Shown: positions 24,533-33,791 of the stretch, one piece after another
Position numbering within the stretch: position 1 is the first letter of the stretch
Layout of the letters: each line of letters opens with the position of its first letter
Source: Achromobacter xylosoxidans
GTDB lineage: Bacteria > Pseudomonadota > Gammaproteobacteria > Burkholderiales > Burkholderiaceae_B
Length of the DNA: 64,000 nt
Direction of reading: 5' to 3'
Assembly: GCF_002192695.1 (NCBI RefSeq)
Contig: NZ_MTLG01000112.1
Coordinates: forward strand, 174,045 to 238,044
Translations under genes and position numbers: made by a program
The notes under the pieces: generated by a model
Databases searched by the model: none
What the model was told of the DNA's origin: nothing
Seen by the model: the letters and a program-made list of their open reading frames with translations, nothing else

Positions 24533-27046
24533 TTACGTATCGACAACCACAACATTAGCCACAGGGATTTTCTGGGAAATAGCAGCGTAAAGATCAACGT
24601 CCGTCTGCTGGGTCTGAATGGATACCACCAAGCTATATCGCGCCGGCAGGCCATAACGTTCCAGCGCAGGCCGTGTCCGCCACCACCCAGCCGAAGGATA
24701 CACAGCAATGAAGCCACGGCTGGCCAAGTCAGCCGCCGTACCTTTCCAGACATCCTGATGCAGCGAACCACGATGCCGCTGCCGTTCGCCCAACAGCCAA
24801 TTGGGATCTGAGGGGTTCACAGGGTCACCCTCATCCTCGCGCTGCGCTGCCGCATTCACCCGTGCGACAAAATTCTCGGTGGATGCATCAAGCGGACGCT
24901 GCACATCAAATCGCAGGCGATGCGAAGGGTAGTGATACTTTGATGCAACACCACGCGCTGATGGATTGGGTTCGATGAAGTAGGAGAGCGTGATGCGCAT
25001 CTCGACGGGCGTGTCCTGCAACGCCTCCAACTCATCCTTCGGCCAAGGCAAGGAGTGCAGATTCATGTCGCGCGTCACGATGCCCTTGCCCTGAACCTTC
25101 GCATAAGGATGCACCACGTCTTCAACCAGTAGGGTCAGCGAGTCTCCCGCACTCCAGAGCGCGCGGTTCAAGTCCGGGGTTCCCCAGCCGCAATGGCGAA
25201 TCAGGTGAACGTAGTCGTCCTTGTTGGGCGCTGCGGGCAAGAACATCCCCCGCATGGCCTCGCTCCATTGCGCCGAATGTACCAGCAACGCACGCACGGT
25301 TTCAGGTCGGAGGTGCGGATAGGCCGCCATGATCTGCGCCGCCATTCCCGCGCACAATGCCGATGCGGCACTGGTGGCATTGCTGGTAGTGAACAAGCGA
25401 TCCAACGGCTGGTTATGGGTCGTCAACAAGTTCAGGCTGGCCATGCCTACCGCCCCCAGCTCATCCTTGGCTGCATTGCCTCCTTCCAGCACCACTTCGG
25501 GTTTCAAGGGCCATGCGCGATCCCACGTCCTGGTTGTTGTCGTGAAAGGGCTGAGGCCGCCGGCTTCGGCAACGGGCTTCAAGGAAGGATGACCTTCCGT
25601 GTCGATCTTGTCGGTAAAAGCGCCCACCGTGATCGCGTTCCATGCCTGGCCAGGGTCATGCACGAGATTGGTGGAAAGGCTATCTGGATACCCCGCCCAT
25701 GCATTGGGGTCGCGCGTGTTGCCGGCGGACAGCACGAACAGACGCGGGCTTTCACCGACCCCATCGGTATCCGCAGCAAGGCTATCGACGGCAGCAGACC
25801 ACGAGGAAGGACGACCACGATCACGGTAGTCCGAGGCTGTCACCGCCGAAGCGAACACGCGCGACCGATTCGGAGCGGAGATTTCAGGCCGCGCAACGCC
25901 TTCCATGAAAAGGTAAGCATGGTGGCGCGCATCGCCTTCATTCGCACCTTCCGCCGGTATCAGCTTGACCGACTCCAGCCGATGAGGGACGTTGATCGAA
26001 TCCGCAGACGCCAGGGCGTCTGTGAGATCGCCATAGGCAGCCAAGCCCGCCAAGCCAGTGCCATGATTGGCCTCATCATCCACGCCCCAGGCTGGCTCCA
26101 CGGTATGCAAATCGCTCGCATCCATCAACGGCTCCAAGAGCGGATGCGCGCGCGTCACGCCGGAATCCAATAAGCAGACTCGCGGAGCGGTGTCGCCTGA
26201 TGGCCTCAACTGGGCGCGACGCAGCAAGTCGTCCGCCCACTCCCGTTGTTCACTGATGCCCATGCCGTCGAAGAACTCGGCCGTCTCCTTGGCGTAGCGA
26301 AGTTCAGCGACACAGTTCAGCGTCATCACCGACCGCGAGAACTGCTGCTGCGACCCATACATCAACAACACCGTGCGTTCGGGAAAATTGACCTGCTTGT
26401 CACTGACGACACATTCCGCCAATCGAGCAAGCTTCTTGAAGTCTTCTACAACGACTTGCCGCTGCCCCGCCCCTCGAACCGGAAGCCATACCTCCCACCA
26501 GAAGGCGGTCGCAAGATCGTCAGGCAGCAGTTCGGGAGCGTCAGTCCACAGAGCCCTGATTTCTGCAGTTCGGATGGATTCGATGGCATCCAACAACTTC
26601 CGGTGATCGCGTGCTTGACCGCGACTGTCCTTCTTCTCCTCCAGATAGTCGGATATGTATTTCTCGAAGTGCGCCAGCTTTCCATCAGGAACGAAGACAT
26701 TGGCGAAGGTCTGGTTGCCTTCGCGGCGAACACTGAGAAGTTCAATGTTCCTGGTTTCGTTCGCCAAGCTCTCGAATGCCAACTCGACATCAGGTTGGCT
26801 GGAAAACTGGATTTGCAAGCCCAACCCGCTTTCCAGTTGCAGGTCTCGCTGACCTTGCACCGCCTCTGCTGCAGCGGGCTTCAAGTTTTCAACCTGGTCG
26901 CGAAGGGATGCACCGTGCTGCTGCCGGGGCAACGTCGGCACGCTGCGTGTCGATCCACCGCCAGCAGAGTGCGCTTTGAACTCGACGGCTTGAGATGTGT
27001 CTCGAAGAATGAAATGTGGGCGCTTAGCTTGTAGTTGATCCGGCAT
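24533..27046 (-). CDS. Subtilisin-like (S8) serine protease paired with an AAA ATPase
   Basis: The 837-residue product has a long N-terminal region (1-285) and then an S8 domain with its full catalytic set: Asp294 in CLLDSGV, His328 in NHGTGLAG, the oxyanion Asn443 in VLSAGN and Ser559 in NATSAAS. A beta-rich C-terminal region follows. There is no signal peptide, so it acts inside the cell. Its start overlaps the end of the AAA ATPase gene by 23 bases. Protease-ATPase pairs of this kind recur in defence islands; the expected role is infection-triggered cleavage of host or phage proteins, gated by the ATPase. The target is unknown. Confidence 0.88.
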   Translation of the reverse strand: MPDQLQAKRPHFILRDTSQAVEFKAHSAGGGSTRSVPTLPRQQHGASLRDQVENLKPAAAEAVQGQRDLQLESGLGLQIQFSSQPDVELAFESLANETRNIELLSVRREGNQTFANVFVPDGKLAHFEKYISDYLEEKKDSRGQARDHRKLLDAIESIRTAEIRALWTDAPELLPDDLATAFWWEVWLPVRGAGQRQVVVEDFKKLARLAECVVSDKQVNFPERTVLLMYGSQQQFSRSVMTLNCVAELRYAKETAEFFDGMGISEQREWADDLLRRAQLRPSGDTAPRVCLLDSGVTRAHPLLEPLMDASDLHTVEPAWGVDDEANHGTGLAGLAAYGDLTDALASADSINVPHRLESVKLIPAEGANEGDARHHAYLFMEGVARPEISAPNRSRVFASAVTASDYRDRGRPSSWSAAVDSLAADTDGVGESPRLFVLSAGNTRDPNAWAGYPDSLSTNLVHDPGQAWNAITVGAFTDKIDTEGHPSLKPVAEAGGLSPFTTTTRTWDRAWPLKPEVVLEGGNAAKDELGAVGMASLNLLTTHNQPLDRLFTTSNATSAASALCAGMAAQIMAAYPHLRPETVRALLVHSAQWSEAMRGMFLPAAPNKDDYVHLIRHCGWGTPDLNRALWSAGDSLTLLVEDVVHPYAKVQGKGIVTRDMNLHSLPWPKDELEALQDTPVEMRITLSYFIEPNPSARGVASKYHYPSHRLRFDVQRPLDASTENFVARVNAAAQREDEGDPVNPSDPNWLLGERQRHRGSLHQDVWKGTAADLASRGFIAVYPSAGWWRTRPALERYGLPARYSLVVSIQTQQTDVDLYAAISQKIPVANVVVVDT

Positions 27047-28055
27047 TGCTCGGTGCGACCTTCTTGTTGTTCATTCTGAGACTTAATTTGCGGCGCTCAT
27101 CGAAAGCACGTGTCAGCACATCTGCTTTTACGCGCTCCTCGTCGTGCATCACGGCTTCCTTGATGGATTCATCTACGGCACGTCTGATCTCCGCGTAGCT
27201 CAAGCCTTCTGCCTTGGCTGTGATGGCCTTGAGCGGAAAGGGCTTGGGCGCGAACTTCCCAAGCCGCGACTGGATCAGCTTGGTAGCCTGCGGCGCGCTC
27301 GGGAGCCGATACTCGATCACGTCATCAAATCGGCGAAAAAGCGCGTAGTCAAGGATCTCAACATGGTTCGTTGCTGCAACGATCAAGCTATGGGATTGGT
27401 CGCTCTCGATCATTTGCAGAAAACTGTTCAGTACCCGCCGAATCTCACCCACGTCATTAGCCAGCCCTCTTTGTGAGCCGATGGCGTCGAACTCGTCAAA
27501 GAAGTAGACGCCTCGCACATCATTGATGGCATCGAATATTTGGCGCAGCTTGGCGGCGGTCTCCCCCATGAACTTGGTGATCAGTGCATCCAGTCGAACG
27601 GAGAACAGCGGAATGCCAAGTTCACCGGCCAACACAGAGGCGGTCATCGTCTTGCCGGTGCCCGGTGGCCCGACCAGCAGCAGTTTGCGTCTTGGCGACA
27701 GGCCATGCTCGCGGATGCGCAAATGATGCCTCTGCTCTTTCATGATGCGACCAAGTTGTTCGGCCATCTCCGCATCGAGCACCATGTCCGACAGACGATT
27801 CTTCGGATAGGAAACCGTCAGCAAGTTTGCCAACTCACCGCGAGGACGAGCCAACGGCACCAGTTTGCCCTCGGGGCCACCCGGCGCGACACGGGCTTTT
27901 GCCGCGTCGATCATGTCGCGGAGTTCTTCGGCAAGCTTGCCGTGACCTACCTTCGCTTCACGGGCCGCGACCTGCATGGCAACAGAATAGAAATGCTGGT
28001 CATCCCGCTCGATATGGGATTTCACCAACGCCTTGAGTTGTTCGGCATTAGCCAT
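27024..28055 (-). CDS. AAA+ ATPase partner of the S8 protease
   Basis: The 343-residue product is a single AAA+ module of the spastin/FtsH-like clade: Walker A GPPGTGKT (129-136), Walker B VYFFDEFD (Asp187-Glu188), sensor Asn in VAATNH and arginine-finger region FRRFDDVIEY. The N-terminal 100 residues are helical and may contact the protease or a substrate. It overlaps the XRE gene upstream by eight bases and the protease gene downstream by 23. The three are therefore translationally coupled. It probably recognises or unfolds substrates, or holds the protease inactive until triggered. Confidence 0.88.
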   Translation of the reverse strand: MANAEQLKALVKSHIERDDQHFYSVAMQVAAREAKVGHGKLAEELRDMIDAAKARVAPGGPEGKLVPLARPRGELANLLTVSYPKNRLSDMVLDAEMAEQLGRIMKEQRHHLRIREHGLSPRRKLLLVGPPGTGKTMTASVLAGELGIPLFSVRLDALITKFMGETAAKLRQIFDAINDVRGVYFFDEFDAIGSQRGLANDVGEIRRVLNSFLQMIESDQSHSLIVAATNHVEILDYALFRRFDDVIEYRLPSAPQATKLIQSRLGKFAPKPFPLKAITAKAEGLSYAEIRRAVDESIKEAVMHDEERVKADVLTRAFDERRKLSLRMNNKKVAPSNAGSTTS

Positions 28056-28365
28056 AGTGGCCTCCCACCTGCGCTGTCATGTTGGCCGATGCTCCCAGTG
28101 ATGCCAGCGCAGACTGCATTAACTGATCGGCGACGTGCTCGTCTATCGCACCCAGTTCGCTTTGGTCGGCAGCCAGAACGAACAGCAGGCCGACAGGCAC
28201 ATGCAATGCCTCGGCAATTCTTGTAACCGTCGAAAGTGTCGGGTCGCGCTTATTGTTCTCAAGCATCGACAAGTACGACACGGAGCAATTGGCTCGGTTC
28301 GCAATGGTGCTTTGAGAGACGCCCCGTTGCGTTCGGCACAGTCGAATGGCTTGTCCAACATTCAT
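28048..28365 (-). CDS. XRE-family regulator heading the ATPase-protease operon
   Basis: The 105-residue product starts with a Cro/CI-type HTH (NVGQAIRLCRTQRGVSQSTI, then SVSYLSMLENNKRDPTLSTV). A helical tail follows that may dimerise or sense a signal. It is first in a three-gene minus-strand operon with the AAA ATPase and S8 protease. It probably represses that operon until infection, as small XRE proteins do for other defence genes. The 134 bp upstream (28366-28499) should hold its promoter; I see no clear boxes there. Confidence 0.85.
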   Translation of the reverse strand: MNVGQAIRLCRTQRGVSQSTIANRANCSVSYLSMLENNKRDPTLSTVTRIAEALHVPVGLLFVLAADQSELGAIDEHVADQLMQSALASLGASANMTAQVGGHYG

Positions 28366-28499
28366 GGCGCTTGCTTTCTCACGGGTTGCGACGAGCGTAA
28401 GTACCCTGAAATTTTACCACCAGTGAACATCATTGACGAGACTTCTCCCCCGGATACCGCGCTGGCAGGCTTCAGGCAGCCAGTCCTGGCCGCTGCCGA

Positions 28500-29390
28500 T
28501 CAATCGTCCGAATGCGCGCGCAGGCGTGCGATGAACCGCTCCACCGACACCGGCGAGTCCTCGCCGGCGGGCCGTAGCAAGTAGGTCGTGATGACTGCGG
28601 AATCCATGGCCAGAGGGCGGATCACCACATCGGGGCGCAGGCTCGCCGCGATCCTGGTTTCGGTGATGAAGCCCACCCCGTAGCCGGCACCGACCAGGGT
28701 GAGCATCATGTCCAATGAAGACACGTGCTCGGCGACGTCAGGGGGACGCTCCAAAGGTCGCAGCAGCCGCGCCAGTTCACGATGGTAGCCTTCGCATACT
28801 TGCGGATCGCATAAGACCAGTGGGTAGCTCGCAAGCTGATGCAGCGGAACAGCCTTGTGTGAAAGCAAAGGATGCCGGGCGGGCACGGCAACCACCAGCG
28901 GATCGTGCCAGAGTGGCTCGGTAACGATGCCGTCGCCGACTTCCGCCGTGTGCGCAAACCCGATCGAGAAGTCGCCTGAGCGCAAACCACGCAACTGATC
29001 GGCCAACGGCACTTCGGACAGGCGAATCTCGATCTCCGGCTCTTCCTCGCGGCAGCGGGCCAAGAGGGCCGACAGCCTGGGATCGATTGCGCCGTCGGAT
29101 ACGGCGATGCGAAGGCTTCCGCTCAAGCCCGCAGCGACCGCCCGGACGTTCTCCTGAGCCTGTTTGAGGACGGCGAACACCCTGCGCACATCTTTCAGGA
29201 ACGTTGCACCCGCCTCGGTCAGTACCGTGCCTCGGCGGTTGCGCTCGAAAAGCACCACACCCAGATCATCCTCAAGCTCCTTGATGGCGCGGGACAGCGG
29301 TGGCTGTTCGATATGCAGGCGCTCTGCGGCCCGTGTGAAGTGCAGCTCTTCTGCGAGAGCCACAAAGCAGCGAAGGTGTCGCAGTTCCAT
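28500..29390 (-). CDS. LysR-type transcriptional regulator
   Basis: The 296-residue product is a complete LysR protein. It has an HTH at residues 1-60 (MELRHLRCFVALAEELHFTR, then PPLSRAIKELEDDLGVVLFER) and an effector domain from about 90 (SLRIAVSDGAIDPRLSALL). Codon use and GC (about 63-65%) are closer to the host than to the operons further right. It is divergent from the WYL gene, with 232 bp between starts. Its relation to the defence genes is unclear; such genes often accompany ICE cargo. Confidence 0.88.
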   Translation of the reverse strand: MELRHLRCFVALAEELHFTRAAERLHIEQPPLSRAIKELEDDLGVVLFERNRRGTVLTEAGATFLKDVRRVFAVLKQAQENVRAVAAGLSGSLRIAVSDGAIDPRLSALLARCREEEPEIEIRLSEVPLADQLRGLRSGDFSIGFAHTAEVGDGIVTEPLWHDPLVVAVPARHPLLSHKAVPLHQLASYPLVLCDPQVCEGYHRELARLLRPLERPPDVAEHVSSLDMMLTLVGAGYGVGFITETRIAASLRPDVVIRPLAMDSAVITTYLLRPAGEDSPVSVERFIARLRAHSDD

Positions 29391-29522
29391 GGGCCGTGCT
29401 CCTGTTCCGTATCAGCGATCTATTCGCACCAGTTCTCGTCCGCAGTGACCTGCTGGATGCACGCCAGTCCACGCCGGATCGCTCATTTGCGCCTCAAAAA
29501 TGGTTATCATAATGCAGCTAAC

Positions 29523-29602
29523 TAGCGAATCAACTTGGATTTATAGACGTCTTTCCACACAGACCATATACTTTCGGCAGAAATCTGCATAAGCATTCGC
29601 TA
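29523..29602. promoter_or_regulatory. Candidate WYL-regulator operator: distant 8-bp inverted repeat
   Basis: TAGCGAAT (29523-29530) is mirrored by ATTCGCTA (29595-29602), with 64 bp between, directly upstream of the WYL gene start at 29623. The interval is AT-rich and must contain the operon promoter. BrxR/CapW-type regulators bind palindromes around their own promoters. These half-sites could be that target, though the spacing is longer than usual. Confidence 0.35.
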
Positions 29603-29622
29603 ACCCGAACGAGCCAGCCAGG

Positions 29623-30531
29623 ATGCCCCACGAACAGCTTGCCGATCTAACCCAACCACAGCGTGACCGCCTCGCGTTCGTGGAATTGCGTCTGCGCTTC
29701 ATTGGGGAGATGCGCCGCCAGGACTTGGTCGCGCGTTTTGGTATCCAGTCCGCTGCCGCGTCCAGGGATCTGGCGCTGTACAAGGACTTGGCACCGGGCA
29801 ATATCGACTACGACGGCAAAGGCAAGTTCTACGTCCTGGGTTCGAGCTTCCAGCCGATCTTCGATTTCCCACCCGAGCGAGTGTTGTCGTGGCTGACGCA
29901 GGGGTTTGGCGACGGTGAACCGATGCACATCAAGGCGTGGGTGGCCAGCGAGAGCCCGTCCCGGCTCACTCACCCTGACCTAGCAATCCTGGCGAGCGTC
30001 ACTCGGGCCATCCATTACGAATGCCCCCTGGGTATCGAATACCACTCCATCTCCAGTGGCCGCACCGCGCGGGAGATCGTCCCGTTCGCGCTGATCGACA
30101 ACGGTCTGCGCTGGCACGTTCGCGCCTTCGATCGCAAGTCCCAGGATTTCCGGGACTTCGTCATCACCCGGATCAAACGTCCCGTCATCCTCAAGGACCA
30201 GTCAGTGGCTCCCCATGAGATGAGCGATCAAGACATTCAGTGGACCCGGATCGTCGAGCTGGAACTGGTGCCCCATCCAGATCAGCCCCGACCCGAAATC
30301 ACTGAAATGGACTACGGCATGCAGGGCGGCGTGCTGCACATGAAGCTGCGAGCCGCCACGGCCGGCTACATCCTGCGCAAGTGGAGTGTGGACTGCTCCC
30401 CTGACCACAGCCTGCGCGGCCCTGAATATCGGCTCTGGTTGAAAGACCATCTCGCCATTTATGGCGTGCGCAATGCAGTGCTTGCGCCAGGGTATGCATC
30501 GCCGAGTGCAGAAATGTCGATTGCTGACTGA
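29623..30531 (+). CDS. WYL-domain regulator (BrxR/CapW-like) of the defence operon
   Basis: The 302-residue product matches the BrxR/CapW layout. A winged HTH lies at about 10-65 (FIGEMRRQDLVARFGIQSAA), a WYL domain at about 125-200 (IEYHSISSGRTAREIVPFAL, then NGLRWHVRAFD), and a C-terminal dimerisation domain with AGYILRKWSVDC. These proteins repress phage-defence operons and are thought to respond to nucleic-acid ligands through the WYL pocket. It is the first gene, 12 bp before the SNF2 helicase gene, so it probably autoregulates the entire type III/SNF2 operon. Confidence 0.88.
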   Translation: MPHEQLADLTQPQRDRLAFVELRLRFIGEMRRQDLVARFGIQSAAASRDLALYKDLAPGNIDYDGKGKFYVLGSSFQPIFDFPPERVLSWLTQGFGDGEPMHIKAWVASESPSRLTHPDLAILASVTRAIHYECPLGIEYHSISSGRTAREIVPFALIDNGLRWHVRAFDRKSQDFRDFVITRIKRPVILKDQSVAPHEMSDQDIQWTRIVELELVPHPDQPRPEITEMDYGMQGGVLHMKLRAATAGYILRKWSVDCSPDHSLRGPEYRLWLKDHLAIYGVRNAVLAPGYASPSAEMSIAD

Positions 30532-30543
30532 ACGGAAACGACT

Positions 30544-33500
30544 ATGAAGCTGATCCAAAACACCGGAACACAGCGCGTCATCGACTTGATGAGGCCCCAT
30601 CTAAAACACGGCAACCGACTCGACTGTGTAACGCCTTCGTTCTCGCTTTACGCCTTTGCGGAAATTCGGGAGGCGTTATCCGCTTTGGATCAAGTTCAAT
30701 TGATTGTGCCTCCTGATAACGAGGCACTTGAATTCTTGGGAACGGAGGGCGACCGTGCAGCGCGCAATCGTCTGCAGGCACGTTGGCTGGCCAATCAGTG
30801 CGCGAAATGGATCAGTGAAAAAGTGGCGCTCCGGCGGGCATCGAGGTCGGTGCCACAGGGGGCTGCTGTCATGCGCGGCCCGGACGGGGCTCCTGCACAA
30901 GTGGTCCTGGGCTCGTTTGCCTTCAACACGTCTGGCCTTGGACTGACGCCAGGCAACCCATTGAACCTGATTCAGGCGTCAGAAACGGCCGAGGAAGCCG
31001 CGCAGCTCGCCCAATGGTTCGATCACCAGTGGGCAGCCTTGCAAACTACTGCTTCAACCGACTCCGAGGGTCAGGGAGAAGAGCACGAATCCGTACTTGA
31101 GGCGCTGCGAGGCCTGGGTGAGCACCGCGATCCCTTCACCATCTACACCTTGATGCTGCACCGCTTGTTTCAGGACAGCGGTGACGAGATGGACGAGGAG
31201 CGCATCGTCAAGTCAGCCACCGGCATTCGCAATACCGTGGTATGGAAGAAGCTGTTCAAGTTTCAGCGCGATGGTGTGGTGGGTGCCATCGACAAGCTGA
31301 ACCGCTTTGGCGGCTGCATCATCGCCGACAGTGTAGGGCTGGGTAAAACCTTTGAAGCTCTGGCCATCATCAAATATCACGAGCTGCGCAACGACCGCGT
31401 TCTGGTGCTGGCGCCCAAACGCCTGCGCGACAACTGGACGCTCTACAAGGCCAACGACAAACGCAACATCCTTGCAGCTGATCGCTTTAACTACGACGTG
31501 CTCAACCACACCGATTTGTCGCGCGATGGCGGCCTCTCAGGTGACATCGACCTGTCACATGTGAACTGGGGTAATTACGACCTGGTGGTGATCGACGAGT
31601 CGCACAACTTCCGCAACAAGGCCACGCACAAGGGCAAGGAGTCGCGCTACGACCGCCTGATGCGACGCATCATCCGTGAAGGCGTCAAGACCCGCGTGCT
31701 GATGCTCTCGGCCACGCCGGTGAACAATCGCCTGGCCGACCTGCGCAACCAGATTGCCTTTGCCACTGAAGGCGACGATACCGCCCTGATGGAACACGGC
31801 ATCGCCAGCATCGAGGCGACGACCCGCAAGGCACAGGCGCAATTCAATCGCTGGCTGGCGCTGGACGAAGGTGAAAAGACTCCCGGTCAGTTGGTAGAAA
31901 TGCTGGGGTTCGACTACTTCACCCTGTTGGACCATCTCACCATTGCCCGCTCCAGGCGGCATGTGGAGAAGTATTACGGCACCAGCGAGACCGGCCGCTT
32001 TCCCGACCGACTGCCGCCCATCAACATCAAGGCCGACGTGGACCTTGCGGGCGAATTTCGTGCCATCCGCGATATCAACCAGGAAATCCGTCGGCTCACG
32101 CTCGCCAGCTACGCGCCGCTGCGCTATGTGCTGCCCCACAAGCAGGCCGCCTACGACGCCAAATACAGCACCCAGGTGCGTGGTGGCGAAGGTTTTTTCC
32201 GGCAAGCCGATCGTGAGGAAAGCCTGATCCACCTGCTGCGCGTGAACGTGCTCAAACGCATGGAAAGCTGTGTATCGGCCTTCACCCTGACTGTGCAGCG
32301 CCAACTCAAGGATGTAGAGAACACACTGGCACGCATCGAATCCCATGCCGAAGCGCTGGAGGAAATCGACATTGCCGACGTCGATATCGACGACCCGGCG
32401 TTTGAGACCTTGCTGGTCGGTCGCAAAGTCAAGGTGCTGCTGGGCGATGTGGATCTGATCCGCTGGAAGCAGGACCTACTGGAAGACCGCAACCGCCTGG
32501 CGACTCTGCTGGCTGCAGCGCGCCAAGTGGATGCCGCCCGTGATGCCAAGCTGGCGGCCTTGCGCGACATGATTGCCCGCAAATGCGCCGAACCCATCAA
32601 CACCCACGATGGTAAAGCCAACCGCAAGATCATTGTGTTCACCGCCTTCTCGGACACGGCGCACTATCTCTACGCCCAACTTGCCCCCTGGGCCAGGGAT
32701 AAGCAGGGCATGCACGCAGCGGTCGTCACCGGCAGCGCCGGCATCCAGTCCACCTTGCCAGGTCTGCGCAAGAACATGGGAGACGTGCTCTCAGCCTTCG
32801 CGCCGCGCGCCAAGGAGCGCCCGCAAGACCTGGCGGATGAAGGCGAAATCGACTTGCTGATCGCCACCGATTGCATCTCTGAAGGGCAGAACCTGCAAGA
32901 CTGCGACTGGCTGATTAACTACGACATTCACTGGAACCCGGTGCGCATCATCCAGCGCTTCGGGCGTATCGACCGCATAGGCTCGCCCAACCAACGCATC
33001 CAGCTCGTGAACTTCTGGCCCAACATGGAACTGGAGGAATACATCAACCTGGAACAGCGCGTCAGCGGGCGCATGGTGCTGCTCGATATCTCGGCCACCG
33101 GCGAAGAAAACCTGATCGAACAGCAGTCCGGCAACGCCATGAACGATCTGGAGTACCGGCGCAAGCAACTGCTCAAGCTGCAGGACACGGTGATCGACAT
33201 GGAAGATCTGTCCACCGGCGTGGCGATCACCGACCTCACCCTGACCGACTTCCGCATCGACCTCGCGCAGTTCCTTAAAAGCCACCCCGGCAAGCTGGAC
33301 ACCCAGCCGCTTGGGGCTTTTGCGGTCACCACCACGCTGGATGCCGACATTCCCCCTGGAGTGATCTTTTGCCTACAAGCCTGCGGCCCGACGGCAAAAT
33401 CCGCCGCGTCGTCCGACTACCCGCTCGCGCCGCACTACCTGGTGCATGTCGGCGATGACGGCCACGTATTGCTGCCCTACCCGCAGGCCAAGCGCATCCT

Positions 33501-33777
33501 GGATCGCCTCAAGCGCCTGGCGCTGGGGCGAGAACGGCCGGATGACAGTGCCTGCGCGCGCTTCGACAAGGCGACAAAAAGCGGTGAGGACATGCGCCAC
33601 GCCCAGAAGCTGCTCGCGGCGGCCGTGGCATCCGTCGCCGGCAAGCATGAGGAACGGGCCGTTGCCAGCCTCTTCACACCTGGCGGCACGCACGCCATGA
33701 AGGGCGAGTTCGCTGGCAGTGACGACTTCGAGGTGGTGGCATTTCTCGTCGTGCTGCCCGATGAAAAAAGTATTTGA
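30544..33777 (+). CDS. SNF2-type helicase with N-terminal PLD-like domain
   Basis: The 1077-residue product has an N-terminal region (about 1-180) resembling a phospholipase-D-like domain without an obvious HKD motif. The superfamily 2 motor follows: motif I DSVGLGKT (Lys268), motif II DESH (351-354), a SATPVNN motif III, and motif VI QRFGRIDRIGS near 804-814. An extended insert separates the two RecA lobes. Helicases of this type accompany several restriction-like systems (DISARM and BREX relatives) and probably translocate on DNA to assist target search or cleavage. It lies between the WYL regulator and the DUF262 gene. Confidence 0.9.
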   Translation: MKLIQNTGTQRVIDLMRPHLKHGNRLDCVTPSFSLYAFAEIREALSALDQVQLIVPPDNEALEFLGTEGDRAARNRLQARWLANQCAKWISEKVALRRASRSVPQGAAVMRGPDGAPAQVVLGSFAFNTSGLGLTPGNPLNLIQASETAEEAAQLAQWFDHQWAALQTTASTDSEGQGEEHESVLEALRGLGEHRDPFTIYTLMLHRLFQDSGDEMDEERIVKSATGIRNTVVWKKLFKFQRDGVVGAIDKLNRFGGCIIADSVGLGKTFEALAIIKYHELRNDRVLVLAPKRLRDNWTLYKANDKRNILAADRFNYDVLNHTDLSRDGGLSGDIDLSHVNWGNYDLVVIDESHNFRNKATHKGKESRYDRLMRRIIREGVKTRVLMLSATPVNNRLADLRNQIAFATEGDDTALMEHGIASIEATTRKAQAQFNRWLALDEGEKTPGQLVEMLGFDYFTLLDHLTIARSRRHVEKYYGTSETGRFPDRLPPINIKADVDLAGEFRAIRDINQEIRRLTLASYAPLRYVLPHKQAAYDAKYSTQVRGGEGFFRQADREESLIHLLRVNVLKRMESCVSAFTLTVQRQLKDVENTLARIESHAEALEEIDIADVDIDDPAFETLLVGRKVKVLLGDVDLIRWKQDLLEDRNRLATLLAAARQVDAARDAKLAALRDMIARKCAEPINTHDGKANRKIIVFTAFSDTAHYLYAQLAPWARDKQGMHAAVVTGSAGIQSTLPGLRKNMGDVLSAFAPRAKERPQDLADEGEIDLLIATDCISEGQNLQDCDWLINYDIHWNPVRIIQRFGRIDRIGSPNQRIQLVNFWPNMELEEYINLEQRVSGRMVLLDISATGEENLIEQQSGNAMNDLEYRRKQLLKLQDTVIDMEDLSTGVAITDLTLTDFRIDLAQFLKSHPGKLDTQPLGAFAVTTTLDADIPPGVIFCLQACGPTAKSAASSDYPLAPHYLVHVGDDGHVLLPYPQAKRILDRLKRLALGRERPDDSACARFDKATKSGEDMRHAQKLLAAAVASVAGKHEERAVASLFTPGGTHAMKGEFAGSDDFEVVAFLVVLPDEKSI

Positions 33778-33791
33778 TTACAAGGACCCGC

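Noticed and set aside
33774..33791. TTG start for the DUF262 gene
   Set aside because: The ATG at 33792 has a well-placed AAGGA and begins the conserved sequence; the TTG overlaps the helicase stop without an RBS.
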